The notes under the pieces are model-generated. The model was not told the DNA's origin, searched no databases, and was given only the letters and a program-made list of their open reading frames with translations. The translations under genes were made by a program, and so were the position numbers. A stretch of DNA of 64,000 nt from Colwellia sp. PAMC 20917 (lineage in GTDB: Bacteria > Pseudomonadota > Gammaproteobacteria > Enterobacterales > Alteromonadaceae): contig NZ_CP014944.1 of NCBI RefSeq assembly GCF_001767295.1, positions 1,736,001 to 1,800,000 of the forward strand, in the 5' to 3' direction. Below are positions 39,998-50,674 of this stretch, piece after piece (the stretch's first letter is position 1; each line of letters opens with the position of its first letter).

Positions 39998-40677
39998 TTT
40001 TCAGCAATAACGGCATGCTGAAGTAACTTTATAACTGATGCTTTACTTATTTCTTCAAACTTTAAACCGATACAAAGGCCATTAGCTTGTGATTTGTAGC
40101 TACAGGTTTCTGCAGAAAACTTTAAATTTCCTAATCCTTGAAAGTCTTCGACAATTAATTCGACAGATTTATTTTTTTCCATCACTAACGACTCACCGTT
40201 AGTGATCAATACTTGGCAGCCATTAACAGAAATATCTATAATGGTCGCTTGCCAATATTCTTTAGCAATATTTATCTTAGCAACAATATCGGTATCAATG
40301 CGCATCGCTGAACGTAAGCTTTGTAAGCTAACAGAACGTGGAAAATCAAGAACAATTAGTCTCGAGGGTATTTGTAAGGTTTGTTTAACATTACTGATAA
40401 AAGCAACCACCGCGCCCTCATGCCCTTCAATTAAACCTCGCACCGTAATACCAGCACCTTGGGTAATATATTGGGAAAAATTCCCTAATTTATTTGCATC
40501 AGGAAATTGCACTAACACATAATGCTTGGGGAGGTAGCCAATGAAGGTGCTACGAAACTTTGCTTTTTGCCCAGCTGGTGTAGCTATATCGATAGTAATC
40601 GTTGAGCCTGACTGCAATAAGCCAAGGTTCCTGTCTAAGCGGTTAACCAATGCAATTTTTTTAGGAGTGGCTGCCAT
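39994..40677 (-). CDS. PilZ domain protein, YcgR-like (cyclic di-GMP receptor)
   Basis: The product has an N-terminal beta-barrel like the flagellar brake YcgR and a C-terminal PilZ domain. The cyclic di-GMP motifs are present: RxxxR in SLRSAMRID and D-x-S-x-x-G in IIDISVNGCQ. It may therefore transmit cyclic di-GMP levels to motility or surface behaviour. The two diguanylate cyclases in the window are possible suppliers, though this is inference. The frame is open to a GTG at 40716; the ATG at 40677 (227 aa) is a better start, but neither has a strong ribosome site. Confidence 0.85.
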   Translation of the reverse strand: MAATPKKIALVNRLDRNLGLLQSGSTITIDIATPAGQKAKFRSTFIGYLPKHYVLVQFPDANKLGNFSQYITQGAGITVRGLIEGHEGAVVAFISNVKQTLQIPSRLIVLDFPRSVSLQSLRSAMRIDTDIVAKINIAKEYWQATIIDISVNGCQVLITNGESLVMEKNKSVELIVEDFQGLGNLKFSAETCSYKSQANGLCIGLKFEEISKASVIKLLQHAVIAEN

Positions 40678-40724
40678 AATGTTAACATTTAAGAATAAGT
40701 TTTTTAAATGTAGCACTTAGCAAA

Positions 40725-40746
40725 AAGCCAATCAAATGATTGGCTT
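40725..40746 (-). terminator. Rho-independent terminator of der
   Basis: AAGCCAATCA and TGATTGGCTT form a perfect stem around AA. On the minus strand a T-run follows. It is about 37 bases past the der stop. Confidence 0.8.
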
Positions 40747-40782
40747 CAGTAATGCTAAATTATTATCAAAAAACGTCAGCTT

Positions 40783-42243
40783 TTAGTCTTTTTTATAACC
40801 TTCAGTAGCTCTGGCCATTTTCTTTTGCTCGGTATAAGTTAACTTTTTCTTGCCCGCAAACGGGTTACTTGTTTCTCTAAACTCAATTCTAATCGGCGTA
40901 CCCATTATTTTTAATGATTTACGGTAATAATTCATTAAATAGCGTTTATATGAAACAGGAAGCTTTTTGGCTAAATTACCATGAATAACAATGATAGGTG
41001 GATTATAACCACCGGCATGCGCATATTTAAGCTTAATGCGGCGTCCTTGACTCATCGGTGGTTGATGATCAAACGTGGCCATATCTAATATTTTGGTAAC
41101 CATTGAGGTAGATATACGTTTAGTTGCTGAAATGAAAGCTTCTTCAACTGACTCATATAAATGGCCAACACCGGTACCGTGTAAAGCAGAGATAAAGTGG
41201 ATACGTGCAAAATCAATAAAACCTAAACGACGATCTAATTCGGTTTTAATACGATCTTTAACATGCTCTTCTAACCCATCCCATTTATTAACCGCAAGTA
41301 CCAAAGAACGACCTGCTTCTAAAATAAAGCCCAGTAAACTTAAATCCTGATCGGTAATACCTTCACGAGCATCAATAATTAACAAACAAACATTGGCATC
41401 TTCTATGGCACGTAGTGTTTTAATAACAGAATACTTTTCTACGACATCAGTCACGTTTTTACGACGACGAATACCTGCAGTATCAATTAATGTATATTCA
41501 CGGCCATCATGTTCCATCGGGATATATACACTATCGCGAGTGGTACCTGGCGCATCAAAAACAACAACGCGGTCTTCACCTAAGATACGGTTAGTCAGTG
41601 TTGACTTACCCACATTAGGTTTACCAATGATAGCAAGTTTGATTTTATCATTTTCAAACGGTGCTTCGGCAATTTTTTCTTCATCAGTTTTAGCTGAGAA
41701 TTCTTGTGTACCATCAAACTCATCATTTTCACGTGCTTCACCAAGTGCTTCTATATGAGGTGTTAATGCCAGTGTTAATAATTGTGTAACACCACGACCA
41801 TGCGCGGCGGCAATTTTATGAACGGTATCACCCAGTGATAATTCATAAAATTCAGCAACGGCAGAATCAGCATCAATACCATCAACTTTATTCGCAACCA
41901 AAAATATTTTCTTATTTTGTTTACGAAGGTAGTCCGCTATACCGATATCCGCTGATGTTAAACCATCACGAGCATCAACCATAAATAAAACAGCATCGGC
42001 TTCTGCTATCGCCATTAATGACTGTTCGGCCATTAATGCGTCAATACCTTGTTCATTACCATTAATACCGCCGGTATCAATAACAATAAATGGGTGATCT
42101 TCTACTTTCGCTTGACCATATTGACGGTCACGCGTTAAGCCAGGATAATCTGCTACGAGAGCATCTCGGCTTCGGGTTAATCGGTTAAATAACGTCGATT
42201 TGCCAACATTAGGACGTCCGACAAGTGCAACAACTGGAAGCAT
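40783..42243 (-). CDS. der: Ribosome-associated GTPase Der (EngA)
   Basis: Der is an essential GTPase with two tandem G domains that acts in 50S subunit assembly. The P-loops are GRPNVGKST (near residue 8) and [13 protein letters not shown] and NKWD specificity motifs are both present, and a KH-like domain closes the protein. The frame is open to 42288, but AGAGG lies five bases before the ATG at 42243, which begins [13 protein letters not shown]. This gives 486 aa (E. coli 490). It is downstream of bamB with a hairpin between them. Confidence 0.97.
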   Translation of the reverse strand: MLPVVALVGRPNVGKSTLFNRLTRSRDALVADYPGLTRDRQYGQAKVEDHPFIVIDTGGINGNEQGIDALMAEQSLMAIAEADAVLFMVDARDGLTSADIGIADYLRKQNKKIFLVANKVDGIDADSAVAEFYELSLGDTVHKIAAAHGRGVTQLLTLALTPHIEALGEARENDEFDGTQEFSAKTDEEKIAEAPFENDKIKLAIIGKPNVGKSTLTNRILGEDRVVVFDAPGTTRDSVYIPMEHDGREYTLIDTAGIRRRKNVTDVVEKYSVIKTLRAIEDANVCLLIIDAREGITDQDLSLLGFILEAGRSLVLAVNKWDGLEEHVKDRIKTELDRRLGFIDFARIHFISALHGTGVGHLYESVEEAFISATKRISTSMVTKILDMATFDHQPPMSQGRRIKLKYAHAGGYNPPIIVIHGNLAKKLPVSYKRYLMNYYRKSLKIMGTPIRIEFRETSNPFAGKKKLTYTEQKKMARATEGYKKD

Positions 42244-42321
42244 GTTTACCTCTATAAATTCATTTGTAGAGTAAACAACGTCATGCAAAATGCAAAACTT
42301 TTACTCTATTTAATAACAAAC

Positions 42322-42353
42322 AACGGCTCCAATGCATTCTGCAATGGAGCCGT
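42322..42353 (-). terminator. Stem-loop between bamB and der
   Basis: AACGGCTCCA and TGGAGCCGTT form a 10-bp outer stem with an inner TGCA/TGCA stem. The minus-strand tail (GTTTGTTATT) is T-rich. It probably limits read-through from bamB into der. Confidence 0.65.
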
Positions 42354-42376
42354 TTAATTCTAGCTGATAAAAAGAC

Positions 42377-43582
42377 TTATGGAATTTTTATCGCTTGCAA
42401 ATCACCATTACGTGATTGTGCGTAAATAATATTTTCGTGTACAGTGGGTGCTATATTTAAACCGCTGCTGTCAACTTCATGACGTGCAACGATGTCACCT
42501 GTTGTTTGGTCGATAAAATGAAGATAGCCTTCAAAGTCGCCAACAACAATATAATCACCAATAATAGCAGGACCGGTAACACCACGATTAGTCAGTGCAA
42601 GTTGGCTCCACTTTTCAAAACCGTTTAAACGGTCAACCGCATAAATATGGCCTTTAATATCAGTTAAAAATAGGCTGTTACCACTAATAGCCATATCATG
42701 ATATGACGAATACTGACGTTCCCAAATCATCCGACCGGTACGTAAATCTATAGCGGTCAAATTACCCTTTACAGAGATACTATAAACTTTATCGCCATAA
42801 ATAAGTGGCGCAGAGTCAACATCTATGACTCGCTCTAATTGTGTCGAGCCACCGGCTTCACCAACTTCTACTGTCCAACCTTGTTGACCAGTTTCAAGAA
42901 TATAGACGCTCATGGTTCCATTAGCTGAACCAACCATCACACCACCAGAAGAAATCGCTGGCGAACTAACACCACGTAACGTTAATGCGGGTACTTCTTG
43001 TTCGATTTGCCATTCATCTTGACCGTTCGAAGCGTTAAAAGCCTTGATGACACCTGAAGCAGTATTGACAACTAAAATACCAGCATCAATGGCGGGAGCT
43101 GCAATAACTTCGCCTTTTACTTTTCCTTGCCAATCAAGCTTACCCGTATCAGCATCTAATGCGAATACTTCGCCATTTTCACTGCCAATAAAGACTTTTT
43201 GAATACCTAAAATCGGGCCACCATTTAATAAAGCAGATTGTCGACGTTCAAAAAAGCCGCGTTCGCCTTTGACATCACTTAAATCTGTTGACCAAATTTC
43301 TTCACCATTTGCTAGCTCTAAAGCAACAACATCACCGTAACGACTAGCACTGTAAAGTTTGCCGTAAGCAACATTGGGTTTAATACGCGAAAAATAATCG
43401 CTAACACCATTGCCGACACTGGATTCCCAGAGCACATCAGCATCAAAAGCTTGTTTGATTTCTGTTAATTCAGCAACTTTAGTTGCTTCATCTTCTTCGT
43501 CAGTTGAAGAACAAGCGACAAGCCCTAAGGACACTAGCGCTATCGCTAATAACTTTTTATTAAAGCGTAATTTTTTTAACAT
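42377..43582 (-). CDS. bamB: Outer membrane protein assembly factor BamB
   Basis: BamB is the lipoprotein subunit of the BAM complex, which folds beta-barrel proteins into the outer membrane. The 401-aa product has a lipoprotein signal peptide with lipobox LVAC near residue 24. An eight-bladed beta-propeller of PQQ-like repeats follows, with recurring motifs such as VYSISVKGNLTAIDLRTG and WxxxL. It lies 18 bp downstream of yfgM in the usual order. Confidence 0.96.
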   Translation of the reverse strand: MLKKLRFNKKLLAIALVSLGLVACSSTDEEDEATKVAELTEIKQAFDADVLWESSVGNGVSDYFSRIKPNVAYGKLYSASRYGDVVALELANGEEIWSTDLSDVKGERGFFERRQSALLNGGPILGIQKVFIGSENGEVFALDADTGKLDWQGKVKGEVIAAPAIDAGILVVNTASGVIKAFNASNGQDEWQIEQEVPALTLRGVSSPAISSGGVMVGSANGTMSVYILETGQQGWTVEVGEAGGSTQLERVIDVDSAPLIYGDKVYSISVKGNLTAIDLRTGRMIWERQYSSYHDMAISGNSLFLTDIKGHIYAVDRLNGFEKWSQLALTNRGVTGPAIIGDYIVVGDFEGYLHFIDQTTGDIVARHEVDSSGLNIAPTVHENIIYAQSRNGDLQAIKIP

Positions 43583-43599
43583 ATGAATGATTAGCCTCT

Positions 43600-44238
43600 T
43601 TATTTAGCAATCGATGATAATTGGGCTAAATCATTTAATTTCATTTGTAAGGCACCATTATTTGTTTGACCTTCAACATCAAGTGCTGCTTGATAAGCAT
43701 TACGAGCAAGTTCTACTTTACCTTGCTTGAAATAGGCATCGCCTTTAGTTTCTTCAATTGCACTTTTAAATGACTCTGGCAGTGTAACCGATAGGGTTGC
43801 CAATGCTTCAGTGTATTGCTCAAGTTGAATTTGCACACGCGCTAACCGAACACTTGCGATAGCTTTAATACCTTGATTGCTAGAGCTTTCAATAGCACTT
43901 GCCAAGTGAATAGCAACTTGTGGCCAATCTTTATGCGTAGCCGTTTCTTTTGCTAGCGCAAGCGACGTTAATGAAGCGTAGCTAGAGTCTTTATTTTCAG
44001 CAATAAATTTACTTGCACTTGCTGAAAAAAGCTTTCCGCCTACACCCGCACTTTCCATTACTGTTTGGTAAGCATCAGACGTTAAAACTTCATTCTCAAG
44101 TTGAGTATCTTTATATACGTTAAAGCCGATAAAACCAGCAAAACCTAAAACTAAACCGGCAATAACTGCAGTACCATTTTCTTTCCAAAAACCTTTGATG
44201 GCTTCGACTTGTTGTTCTTCTGTTTGATAAACGTCCAC
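43600..44238 (-). CDS. yfgM: SecYEG-associated periplasmic chaperone YfgM
   Basis: YfgM is an inner-membrane protein with a periplasmic TPR domain that binds the SecYEG-PpiD complex and helps outer-membrane protein biogenesis. The 212-aa product has a short cytoplasmic start (MDVYQTEEQQVEAIKGFWK), one membrane helix at about residues 20-40 and TPR-like helices to the end. It sits between hisS (9 bp upstream) and bamB, the conserved order. Confidence 0.94.
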   Translation of the reverse strand: MDVYQTEEQQVEAIKGFWKENGTAVIAGLVLGFAGFIGFNVYKDTQLENEVLTSDAYQTVMESAGVGGKLFSASASKFIAENKDSSYASLTSLALAKETATHKDWPQVAIHLASAIESSSNQGIKAIASVRLARVQIQLEQYTEALATLSVTLPESFKSAIEETKGDAYFKQGKVELARNAYQAALDVEGQTNNGALQMKLNDLAQLSSIAK

Positions 44239-44247
44239 TACTTCACC

Positions 44248-45540
44248 TTAAATTAAACTGTTTAATAAAGCTGGCACTTGTTCAAGCGACACCTTCTGTT
44301 GTTCTTGTTGTCCACGCAAATATTTTATCGTCACGCTTTGCTCAGCAAGTTCATCTTCACCGATGATAATTGCTACTTGCGCACTCGATTTATCTGCCCG
44401 TTTCATTTGTTTTTTCATATTACCACCACCGCAGTGGTTTTGTATGCGAATATCTTTAACTTGGTCGCGCCATTGTTCACTGAGTAGCGCTGCTTGAATA
44501 TCAACCCCCTCACCTAAACCAATAACATAAACATCAACTTGTGCACGAATATTGTTAGCTTTTTCTAAGCTCGTTAACATGAGTACCAAGCGTTCAATAC
44601 CTAAGGCAAAACCAAACGCTGGTGTTGCTTTACCACCAAGTTGTTCGACTAAGCCATCATAACGACCACCCGCACAAATAGTACCTTGTGCGCCTAAACT
44701 GTCAGTCACCCATTCAAATACCGTACGATTGTAATAATCTAAACCGCGAACTAAGCGGTCATTAATCACATAGTTAATACCCGCGGCATCTAAACGCTGA
44801 CAAACACCGGCAAAGTGGGCTTTAGATTCATCATCAAAATAATCACTTAATTTTGGTGCGCCCACTAAAGCGGCTTGTACATCTTTATTTTTACTGTCTA
44901 AAACGCGTAATGGATTGCTATGCATTCTGCGCTTAGAGTCTTCATCAAGTTGATCTTCTTTTTCTGTTAAGAAAACAACTAAAGCATCGCGATAATTTGC
45001 ACGCTCTTCATTTGAACCTAACGAGTTTAGCTCTAGTGTGACAAACTCATTGATGCCAAGTTCCCGCCAAAGACGAGAAGTTAGCATAATAATTTCTGCG
45101 TCTATGTCAGGTGTTCCAATTCCAAAGGCTTCTAAGCCGAATTGGTGGAACTGACGATAACGACCTTTTTGCGGGCGTTCATGCCTAAACATTGGCCCCA
45201 TGTACCATAAACGTTGTTCTTGGTTATATAATAAACCATGCTGATTGCCTGCACGCACACAAGATGCTGTACCTTCTGGTCGCAGTGTTAAGCTATCACC
45301 GTTACGGTCATCAAAAGTGTACATCTCTTTTTCAACGATATCAGTAACTTCACCAATAGAACGCTTAAAAAGTCCAGTAGACTCGACAATTGGCATACGT
45401 ATTTCAGCAAAACCATAGCTACTAGCAACCCGGCGTAAAACTGATTCAACCATTTGCCAAATAGGCGTTTCAGTGGGTAAACAGTCGTTCATTCCTCTGA
45501 CAGCTTGTAATGTTTTGCTCAATGTAAGGCTCTCTTTCAT
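44248..45540 (-). CDS. hisS: Histidyl-tRNA synthetase HisS
   Basis: HisS charges tRNA-His. The 430-aa product is a class II synthetase. Motif 2 has [20 protein letters not shown], and the histidine-specific [15 protein letters not shown] and [14 protein letters not shown] follow, with an alpha-beta anticodon-binding domain at the C-terminus. A clear promoter lies 55-85 bp upstream, so it probably starts a hisS-yfgM-bamB unit. Confidence 0.98.
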   Translation of the reverse strand: MKESLTLSKTLQAVRGMNDCLPTETPIWQMVESVLRRVASSYGFAEIRMPIVESTGLFKRSIGEVTDIVEKEMYTFDDRNGDSLTLRPEGTASCVRAGNQHGLLYNQEQRLWYMGPMFRHERPQKGRYRQFHQFGLEAFGIGTPDIDAEIIMLTSRLWRELGINEFVTLELNSLGSNEERANYRDALVVFLTEKEDQLDEDSKRRMHSNPLRVLDSKNKDVQAALVGAPKLSDYFDDESKAHFAGVCQRLDAAGINYVINDRLVRGLDYYNRTVFEWVTDSLGAQGTICAGGRYDGLVEQLGGKATPAFGFALGIERLVLMLTSLEKANNIRAQVDVYVIGLGEGVDIQAALLSEQWRDQVKDIRIQNHCGGGNMKKQMKRADKSSAQVAIIIGEDELAEQSVTIKYLRGQQEQQKVSLEQVPALLNSLI

Positions 45541-45594
45541 CTATTGTATAAAATAGATATTTATATAAAACGGGAAAAATTAAGTACAGCGCGC

Positions 45595-45623
45595 ATTATA
45601 GGCAGTTTGAGACGAAACGTAAA
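45595..45623 (-). promoter_or_regulatory. Putative sigma70 promoter of hisS
   Basis: The minus strand has TTTACG (45623-45618), a 17-bp spacer and a perfect TATAAT (45600-45595) followed by a GC-rich GCGCGC discriminator, which is common in growth-rate-controlled promoters. Confidence 0.65.
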
Positions 45624-45706
45624 TAGTACAGCTGTGATACCTCAAAATGCAGGTTTCAACTGAACGGTCACCGGTATAACGTTTCGCTCTTTTTAAAGTT
45701 ATTTTA

Positions 45707-46825
45707 TTACTCTATTTCTTTAAATTTTATTTTATAAGCCGCATCAAGAAGTTTCGCTTTAGCACGAATTCGCTCTTCGAGCTGGTCTACTAAGTTGTTA
45801 TTATCAAAGCGGTCTTTTTGACGGATGCCATCTAGATAATAGCCACTTTTTCGGCTACTACCCGTTAAGCCCAAATCAGAAATAATCGCTTCACCAGGGC
45901 CGTTGACAATACAACCAATAATAGAAACATCCATTGGCGTTAATATATCTTCAATACGTTGTTCTAACGCATTAACGGTGGCGATAACATCAAACTCTTG
46001 GCGAGAACAGCTTGGGCAAGCAATAAGATTGATACCTCGACTACGTAATTTTAGTGACTTTAAAATATCAAAACCGACTTTAATTTCTTCTATGGGATCT
46101 GCTGCCAAAGAAATGCGTAACGTGTCGCCAATTCCTTCAGCTAATAACAAGCCTAAACCTACTGAAGACTTTACTGAGCCAGAGCGCAAGCCACCTGCTT
46201 CGGTAATACCAAGGTGAAGTGGGTTATCAATCTGTTTTGCTAATAAACGGTAAGATTCGACCGCAAGAAATACATCTGAGGCTTTAACACTGACCTTAAA
46301 CTGATCGAAATTAAGCCTATCTAGAATATCAACATGACGCATGGCCGATTCAAAAAGTGCTTCTGGCGTTGGTTCAGTATATTTTTCTTGGATATCCTTT
46401 TCTAATGAACCGCCATTTACACCAATACGAATAGGAATATTCAAGTCACGTGCACATTCAACAACACTACGCACTCGGTCTTCGCGGCCGATATTGCCAG
46501 GATTAATACGTAAACAATCTGCGCCATATTCGGCAACTTTTAAGGCAATTCGATAATCAAAATGGATATCAGCAACCAGTGGAACTTTCACTAGTTTTTT
46601 AATTTCGCGAAAGGCTTCTGCTGCATCCATCGTCGGTACGCTCACCCGAACAATATCAGCACCTACACCTTCTAATGCTTTAATTTGTGCAACAGTGGCT
46701 GCCACATCAGTCGTCAACGTATTGGTCATTGACTGCACAGTTATCGGTGCGTCGCCACCAACAGGAACATTACCCACCATTATTTGACGAGATTTACGGC
46801 GGATGATTGGAGATTCTTTAAACAT
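45707..46825 (-). CDS. ispG: 4-hydroxy-3-methylbut-2-en-1-yl diphosphate synthase IspG
   Basis: IspG (GcpE) is the iron-sulfur enzyme of the penultimate step of the MEP isoprenoid pathway. The 372-aa product, the E. coli length, has a TIM-barrel N-terminal part ([26 protein letters not shown]). The [4Fe-4S] ligands are in [11 protein letters not shown] and in [10 protein letters not shown]. It lies between rodZ and hisS in conserved order. Confidence 0.98.
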   Translation of the reverse strand: MFKESPIIRRKSRQIMVGNVPVGGDAPITVQSMTNTLTTDVAATVAQIKALEGVGADIVRVSVPTMDAAEAFREIKKLVKVPLVADIHFDYRIALKVAEYGADCLRINPGNIGREDRVRSVVECARDLNIPIRIGVNGGSLEKDIQEKYTEPTPEALFESAMRHVDILDRLNFDQFKVSVKASDVFLAVESYRLLAKQIDNPLHLGITEAGGLRSGSVKSSVGLGLLLAEGIGDTLRISLAADPIEEIKVGFDILKSLKLRSRGINLIACPSCSRQEFDVIATVNALEQRIEDILTPMDVSIIGCIVNGPGEAIISDLGLTGSSRKSGYYLDGIRQKDRFDNNNLVDQLEERIRAKAKLLDAAYKIKFKEIE

Positions 46826-46893
46826 AATAATTCACAACTTTGGTGGTTTGTCACTTAAGCGCAACAAACGTTATTTATACAAAATGCTAATGA

Positions 46894-47895
46894 CTAATTG
46901 GTAATAGGCAAAGTAAATTTAGCGATATTACCACTGTTAAACTGACTCATATCAATGACTTCATCGGCAAAGTTTATTGCCACTAATTCAGGTCTTCCTA
47001 GGGTAACATTAAAAGGTGCTTGCCCAGATATTGTCATAACGTAACCCAATTTTTTCACACCCCAAGCAATGCGCTCACCTGTTGAATCTGAAATATTAAC
47101 CCAACAGTCACCAGAGAAAGTAAAGGTGACTTGAGTTAAAGCCACTTCAGTCAATTCTTCCTCTACTATTGAGCTATTTTCAAGTGTAATGATGTCGGCT
47201 TCATTCACTTGACTATTATCTGCATTAAGCGCTGCGGGAGCAATATCACTACTTTGCTGTTCTAACACTGCAGTAGCAGCTAAAGGTGCCTCAGTAATAG
47301 TTTCAATCACGTTTTCGATGTTAACTGTCGAAAGATCACTCGCTTGATTTTCGTTAACACCATCTGCACTTTGAGTATTTATCTCAATATCTTCAGTCAG
47401 CGTCTGAGCTTGTTCTTTATTATTTTGCAACCACCACATCATAGTAGAACCAATGAGAATGGCTAAAATGATATAGCTTATCCACATAATACGATTGCTT
47501 TCTGCTAATTTTTCCGTGCCTTTAGAAAAACTTTGTAGTTTAGAGACTTGTGCTTTAGCTATATTTAATTGTTCATAGCTTACCAATACATCATCTTGAG
47601 AAACATTCACTAATTTTGCATAGCTACGTAAATAGCCGCGATTATAAGTTTCTGGCAAATTACTATTAAACAGCTCACTTTCTATTTCATTAACTAAAGT
47701 AAGACGAAAATTGAGTTTACTCGCGACCTCTTGCTGACTTAAGCCTGCTTTTTTTCTAGCATCACTAAGAATTTGTCCCGGCCCAATGATTTTACTATTG
47801 TCAGAAAGGTCGTCTTCGGAACTGTTATGCAAGGGTTCTGATGATGCAGTAGCTTGTGCCTTATTGATATTATTAGGCTTTTCAACATGGGTCAT
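46894..47895 (-). CDS. rodZ: Cell shape protein RodZ
   Basis: RodZ anchors MreB to the inner membrane and helps set rod shape. The 333-aa product has a cytoplasmic helix-turn-helix domain (about 40-110, with LSQQEVASKLNFRLTLVNEIE). A basic juxtamembrane stretch and one membrane helix (about 144-162) follow, then an acidic, low-complexity periplasmic linker and a C-terminal beta domain (FSGDCWVNISDSTGER). Its start overlaps the pilW stop as ATGA. Confidence 0.94.
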   Translation of the reverse strand: MTHVEKPNNINKAQATASSEPLHNSSEDDLSDNSKIIGPGQILSDARKKAGLSQQEVASKLNFRLTLVNEIESELFNSNLPETYNRGYLRSYAKLVNVSQDDVLVSYEQLNIAKAQVSKLQSFSKGTEKLAESNRIMWISYIILAILIGSTMMWWLQNNKEQAQTLTEDIEINTQSADGVNENQASDLSTVNIENVIETITEAPLAATAVLEQQSSDIAPAALNADNSQVNEADIITLENSSIVEEELTEVALTQVTFTFSGDCWVNISDSTGERIAWGVKKLGYVMTISGQAPFNVTLGRPELVAINFADEVIDMSQFNSGNIAKFTLPITN

Positions 47896-49115
47896 TGGGT
47901 TTTCTCTTGTTCAACTTGATTAGTAGTATTGTTGGTTGGCATAGTATCAGTATGCTCTGGTAAATAAACATAGAGCGTTTGGCCTAGCTTTAAAATATCG
48001 CTACGAGTAATATTATTCCAGCGCTCTAGTGTCTTCATATGAATATTGTATTGTTTTGAGAGGCTAAATAAATTGTCGCCTTTGGCAATAATATGTGTTT
48101 TCACTTCAAGATTAGCCTTTAACTGTTCTTGGGTATCCTTGATATTTATCGTCTCTACGTCAGTAGTTTTAGCAACTGTTGTTTTTTTAGCCCCTTGTTT
48201 TAGCCGTTTTTTTTGGGACTTATTCGGTGACAAAACAACGACACGTTTTGGTGGTAAAGCGTCACTAGTTGTTAAAATCGATGCTTGATAAATCTTTGCT
48301 AAGTCATCCGCTTCAGTATGCTCAAGCGCATTTAAAATATATTGCTTAGCTTGGTAAGACGTTGGGAACATTTTTACCAACATACTGGCATAATTTTTAG
48401 CTGTACGATAATTGCGCTGCTTTTCAAAAACCTTATAAGCCAATGAAAGCGCTTCAGGACTAAAGCGACGAGTTGCTTTTTCATAAAGTTTCACATAACG
48501 TTGCGCGGATTTATAATCGCCAATAGCGTACTGTAAGCGAACCATTTGTAATAAAGCTGATGCGCGATTAGGACTATGCTGAATAGATTTTGTAAAGTAT
48601 TTTTCAGCCTTAACAAATTCACCGGCTTTAAGTTGACAAAGCGCCAGGTTTTCGTAACTTTGCGAGACCATTAAGTACGTTGGGATTGCTATCGCTTTTA
48701 AAGTGTATTTTTCAGCGTCGGCATACTTTTCATGTCGACAAAGAAAAACACCATAATTATTTAAGGTATCTGGATTTTTCTCATCGATTGATAACGCTTG
48801 TTCATAAGCATTGGTAGCAAGCTGTGATTCGCCAACCACATCATAATAATGAGCAAACGCCGTATAAACTTGGGATAAGTTCGGTGAAAAGCGCTTTGCT
48901 TTTTCCAAGTTCAACTTCGCTTGGCTAGTATTTCCCATCTTTAAATAGCCAAGACCTAATGAAATTCGAGTCATCGCCATTTCATTATTACTTGAATCAC
49001 TTTCTACTACAGGTATTGTACTGTCGTTCTCATAATTTTGTGTTACACACCCAGAAAGGACAATTAACAAAGCGATAACGCTCGTTATAAATAACCGCGG
49101 CAGAAATTTAATCAT
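47892..49115 (-). CDS. pilW: Type IV pilus biogenesis lipoprotein PilW/PilF with C-terminal LysM domain
   Basis: PilW (PilF) is the outer-membrane lipoprotein that helps assemble the PilQ secretin. The product from the ATG at 49115 is 407 aa. It has a lipoprotein signal with lipobox LSGC near residue 22, about six TPR units (about 45-270), a lysine-rich linker and a C-terminal LysM domain (HIIAKGDNLFSLSKQYNI to GQTLYVYLP). The usual PilF is about 250 aa with TPRs only, so the LysM addition, which would bind peptidoglycan, is notable. The frame is open to 49130, but the ATG five codons in begins a better signal peptide. Confidence 0.9.
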   Translation of the reverse strand: MIKFLPRLFITSVIALLIVLSGCVTQNYENDSTIPVVESDSSNNEMAMTRISLGLGYLKMGNTSQAKLNLEKAKRFSPNLSQVYTAFAHYYDVVGESQLATNAYEQALSIDEKNPDTLNNYGVFLCRHEKYADAEKYTLKAIAIPTYLMVSQSYENLALCQLKAGEFVKAEKYFTKSIQHSPNRASALLQMVRLQYAIGDYKSAQRYVKLYEKATRRFSPEALSLAYKVFEKQRNYRTAKNYASMLVKMFPTSYQAKQYILNALEHTEADDLAKIYQASILTTSDALPPKRVVVLSPNKSQKKRLKQGAKKTTVAKTTDVETINIKDTQEQLKANLEVKTHIIAKGDNLFSLSKQYNIHMKTLERWNNITRSDILKLGQTLYVYLPEHTDTMPTNNTTNQVEQEKTQ

Positions 49116-49161
49116 ATGGCAGAATGTCACTTATCGTAATGTAATAATTACAGATTATACC

Positions 49162-49217
49162 TATACCCGATCTACTTCAAGATGCTTGTTGAACTAGTAT
49201 GTTGTCGAACGGGTATA
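49162..49217. repeat. 56-bp element with 8-bp terminal inverted repeats
   Basis: TATACCCG and CGGGTATA bound a 56-bp stretch that contains CTACTTCAAGATGC. The pattern resembles short dispersed repeats of marine gammaproteobacteria that carry 'ACTTCAAGATGC' near a TATACCC end. Only one copy is visible here. It lies between rlmN and pilW. Confidence 0.45.
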
Positions 49218-49237
49218 AATAGCTCGATAATAAAGTG

Positions 49238-50410
49238 TTAGACCAGTTTAACTGAAATCTCTTGGGCTTTAGACTCGTCATTTTTTGAAGAGTTCATTGC
49301 TGTTCGCTTTGTTCTATCAAAAACATCACCAGCTAATTGGCCACAAGCCGCATCAATATCATCACCACGGGTACGGCGTGTAATTACGGTTAAACCATAT
49401 GACTGCAATACTTTATCAAAACGGTCAATACGTGAATTACTTGAACGTTTATAAGGCGAGCCAGGGTAAGGGTTAAACGGGATCAGATTAATTTTACTCG
49501 GTAAATCTTTCAAAGCGATAGCAAGTTCATGTGCTTGGTCAGTACTGTCATTAACATGGTCTAACATCACATATTCAATCGTTGCCTGCTTATTCGCTTT
49601 TGAACCATCAATATAACGTCCAGCTGCCGCAATAAACTCTTCTAAAGGATACTTTTTGTTTATCGGGACCAATACATCACGAAGCTCGTTGTTACCCGCG
49701 TGAATTGAAATGGCTAATGCACAATCTATTTTTTCTTTTAACATATCAAGTGCCGGTACTACACCAGAAGTGCTCACTGTTACTCGACGTTTTGAGAGGC
49801 CGTAGCCTAAATCATTTAACATAGTATCAAGCGCTGGAATTAAATTTTTCATATTTAAAAGCGGTTCGCCCATTCCCATCATAACAATATTGGTAATGGG
49901 ACGTTTTCCAGCGATACGTGTCGCGCCAATATCATTAGCAACACGCCATACTTGACCGATAATTTCGCTCATAGACAAATTGCGATTAAAGCCTTGTTGC
50001 GCCGTGGCACAAAACGTACATTCAAGTGCACAACCGACTTGCGAGGATACACATAATGTTGCGCGATCGTTTTCAGGGATCCACACTGTTTCGACTTCTT
50101 GACCACCTTCGAGGCGTAAAGAGTATTTTATCGTGCCGTCGGTTGATACTTGCTTTTCAGATATCTCTGGTGCACTAATTTCTGTTTCACGTTGTAATTT
50201 TTCACGTAATTTTTTGTTCAAATTAGTCATTAATTCAAAATCAGAGTAACCAAAATGATATATCCATTTCATCATTTGATCGGCACGAAATGGCTTTTCG
50301 CCAATTGAAGCAAAGTATTCACGCATCCCTTGATGATCCAAGTTTAATAGATTTACTTTCTTCTTTACCGCAGATACGGTCGGGCTTACAACTTCAGTCA
50401 CTTCACTCAT
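49238..50410 (-). CDS. rlmN: 23S rRNA/tRNA adenine-C2 methyltransferase RlmN
   Basis: RlmN is a radical SAM enzyme that methylates C2 of A2503 in 23S rRNA and A37 of some tRNAs. The 390-aa product has the radical SAM cluster motif [16 protein letters not shown], and the conserved cysteines near the C-terminus (DIDAACGQL). The first 25 or so residues are a variable lead. It precedes pilW as in related genomes. Confidence 0.97.
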   Translation of the reverse strand: MSEVTEVVSPTVSAVKKKVNLLNLDHQGMREYFASIGEKPFRADQMMKWIYHFGYSDFELMTNLNKKLREKLQRETEISAPEISEKQVSTDGTIKYSLRLEGGQEVETVWIPENDRATLCVSSQVGCALECTFCATAQQGFNRNLSMSEIIGQVWRVANDIGATRIAGKRPITNIVMMGMGEPLLNMKNLIPALDTMLNDLGYGLSKRRVTVSTSGVVPALDMLKEKIDCALAISIHAGNNELRDVLVPINKKYPLEEFIAAAGRYIDGSKANKQATIEYVMLDHVNDSTDQAHELAIALKDLPSKINLIPFNPYPGSPYKRSSNSRIDRFDKVLQSYGLTVITRRTRGDDIDAACGQLAGDVFDRTKRTAMNSSKNDESKAQEISVKLV

Positions 50411-50591
50411 GATTCACTACTTCTCAAACAACAAAATTACAAAAAACAATTGTACAACTTTCATACAAAGCATGACAGTTTACAGATCAGATTATATCAA
50501 ACCTTAACGTTTTTAATTAAATCCTCTTTATGTAAAACAAAGGGTTAGTAAATTAAAAAGCTTAAGGTTTATTATAACTCTAAAAATAACA

Positions 50592-50623
50592 AAAGGATTT
50601 TACTGGAAACAGTAAAACCCTTT
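50592..50623 (-). terminator. Rho-independent terminator downstream of ndk
   Basis: AAAGG-A-TTTTACTG and CAGTAAAA-C-CCTTT pair around GAAA with one internal mismatch. The minus strand continues TTTTGTTATTTTT. It lies between ndk and rlmN. Confidence 0.7.
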
Positions 50624-50674
50624 AATATTTTATTTCTAGATTAAACTAAGTTAATGATGAAAATTCAAAAAGGA

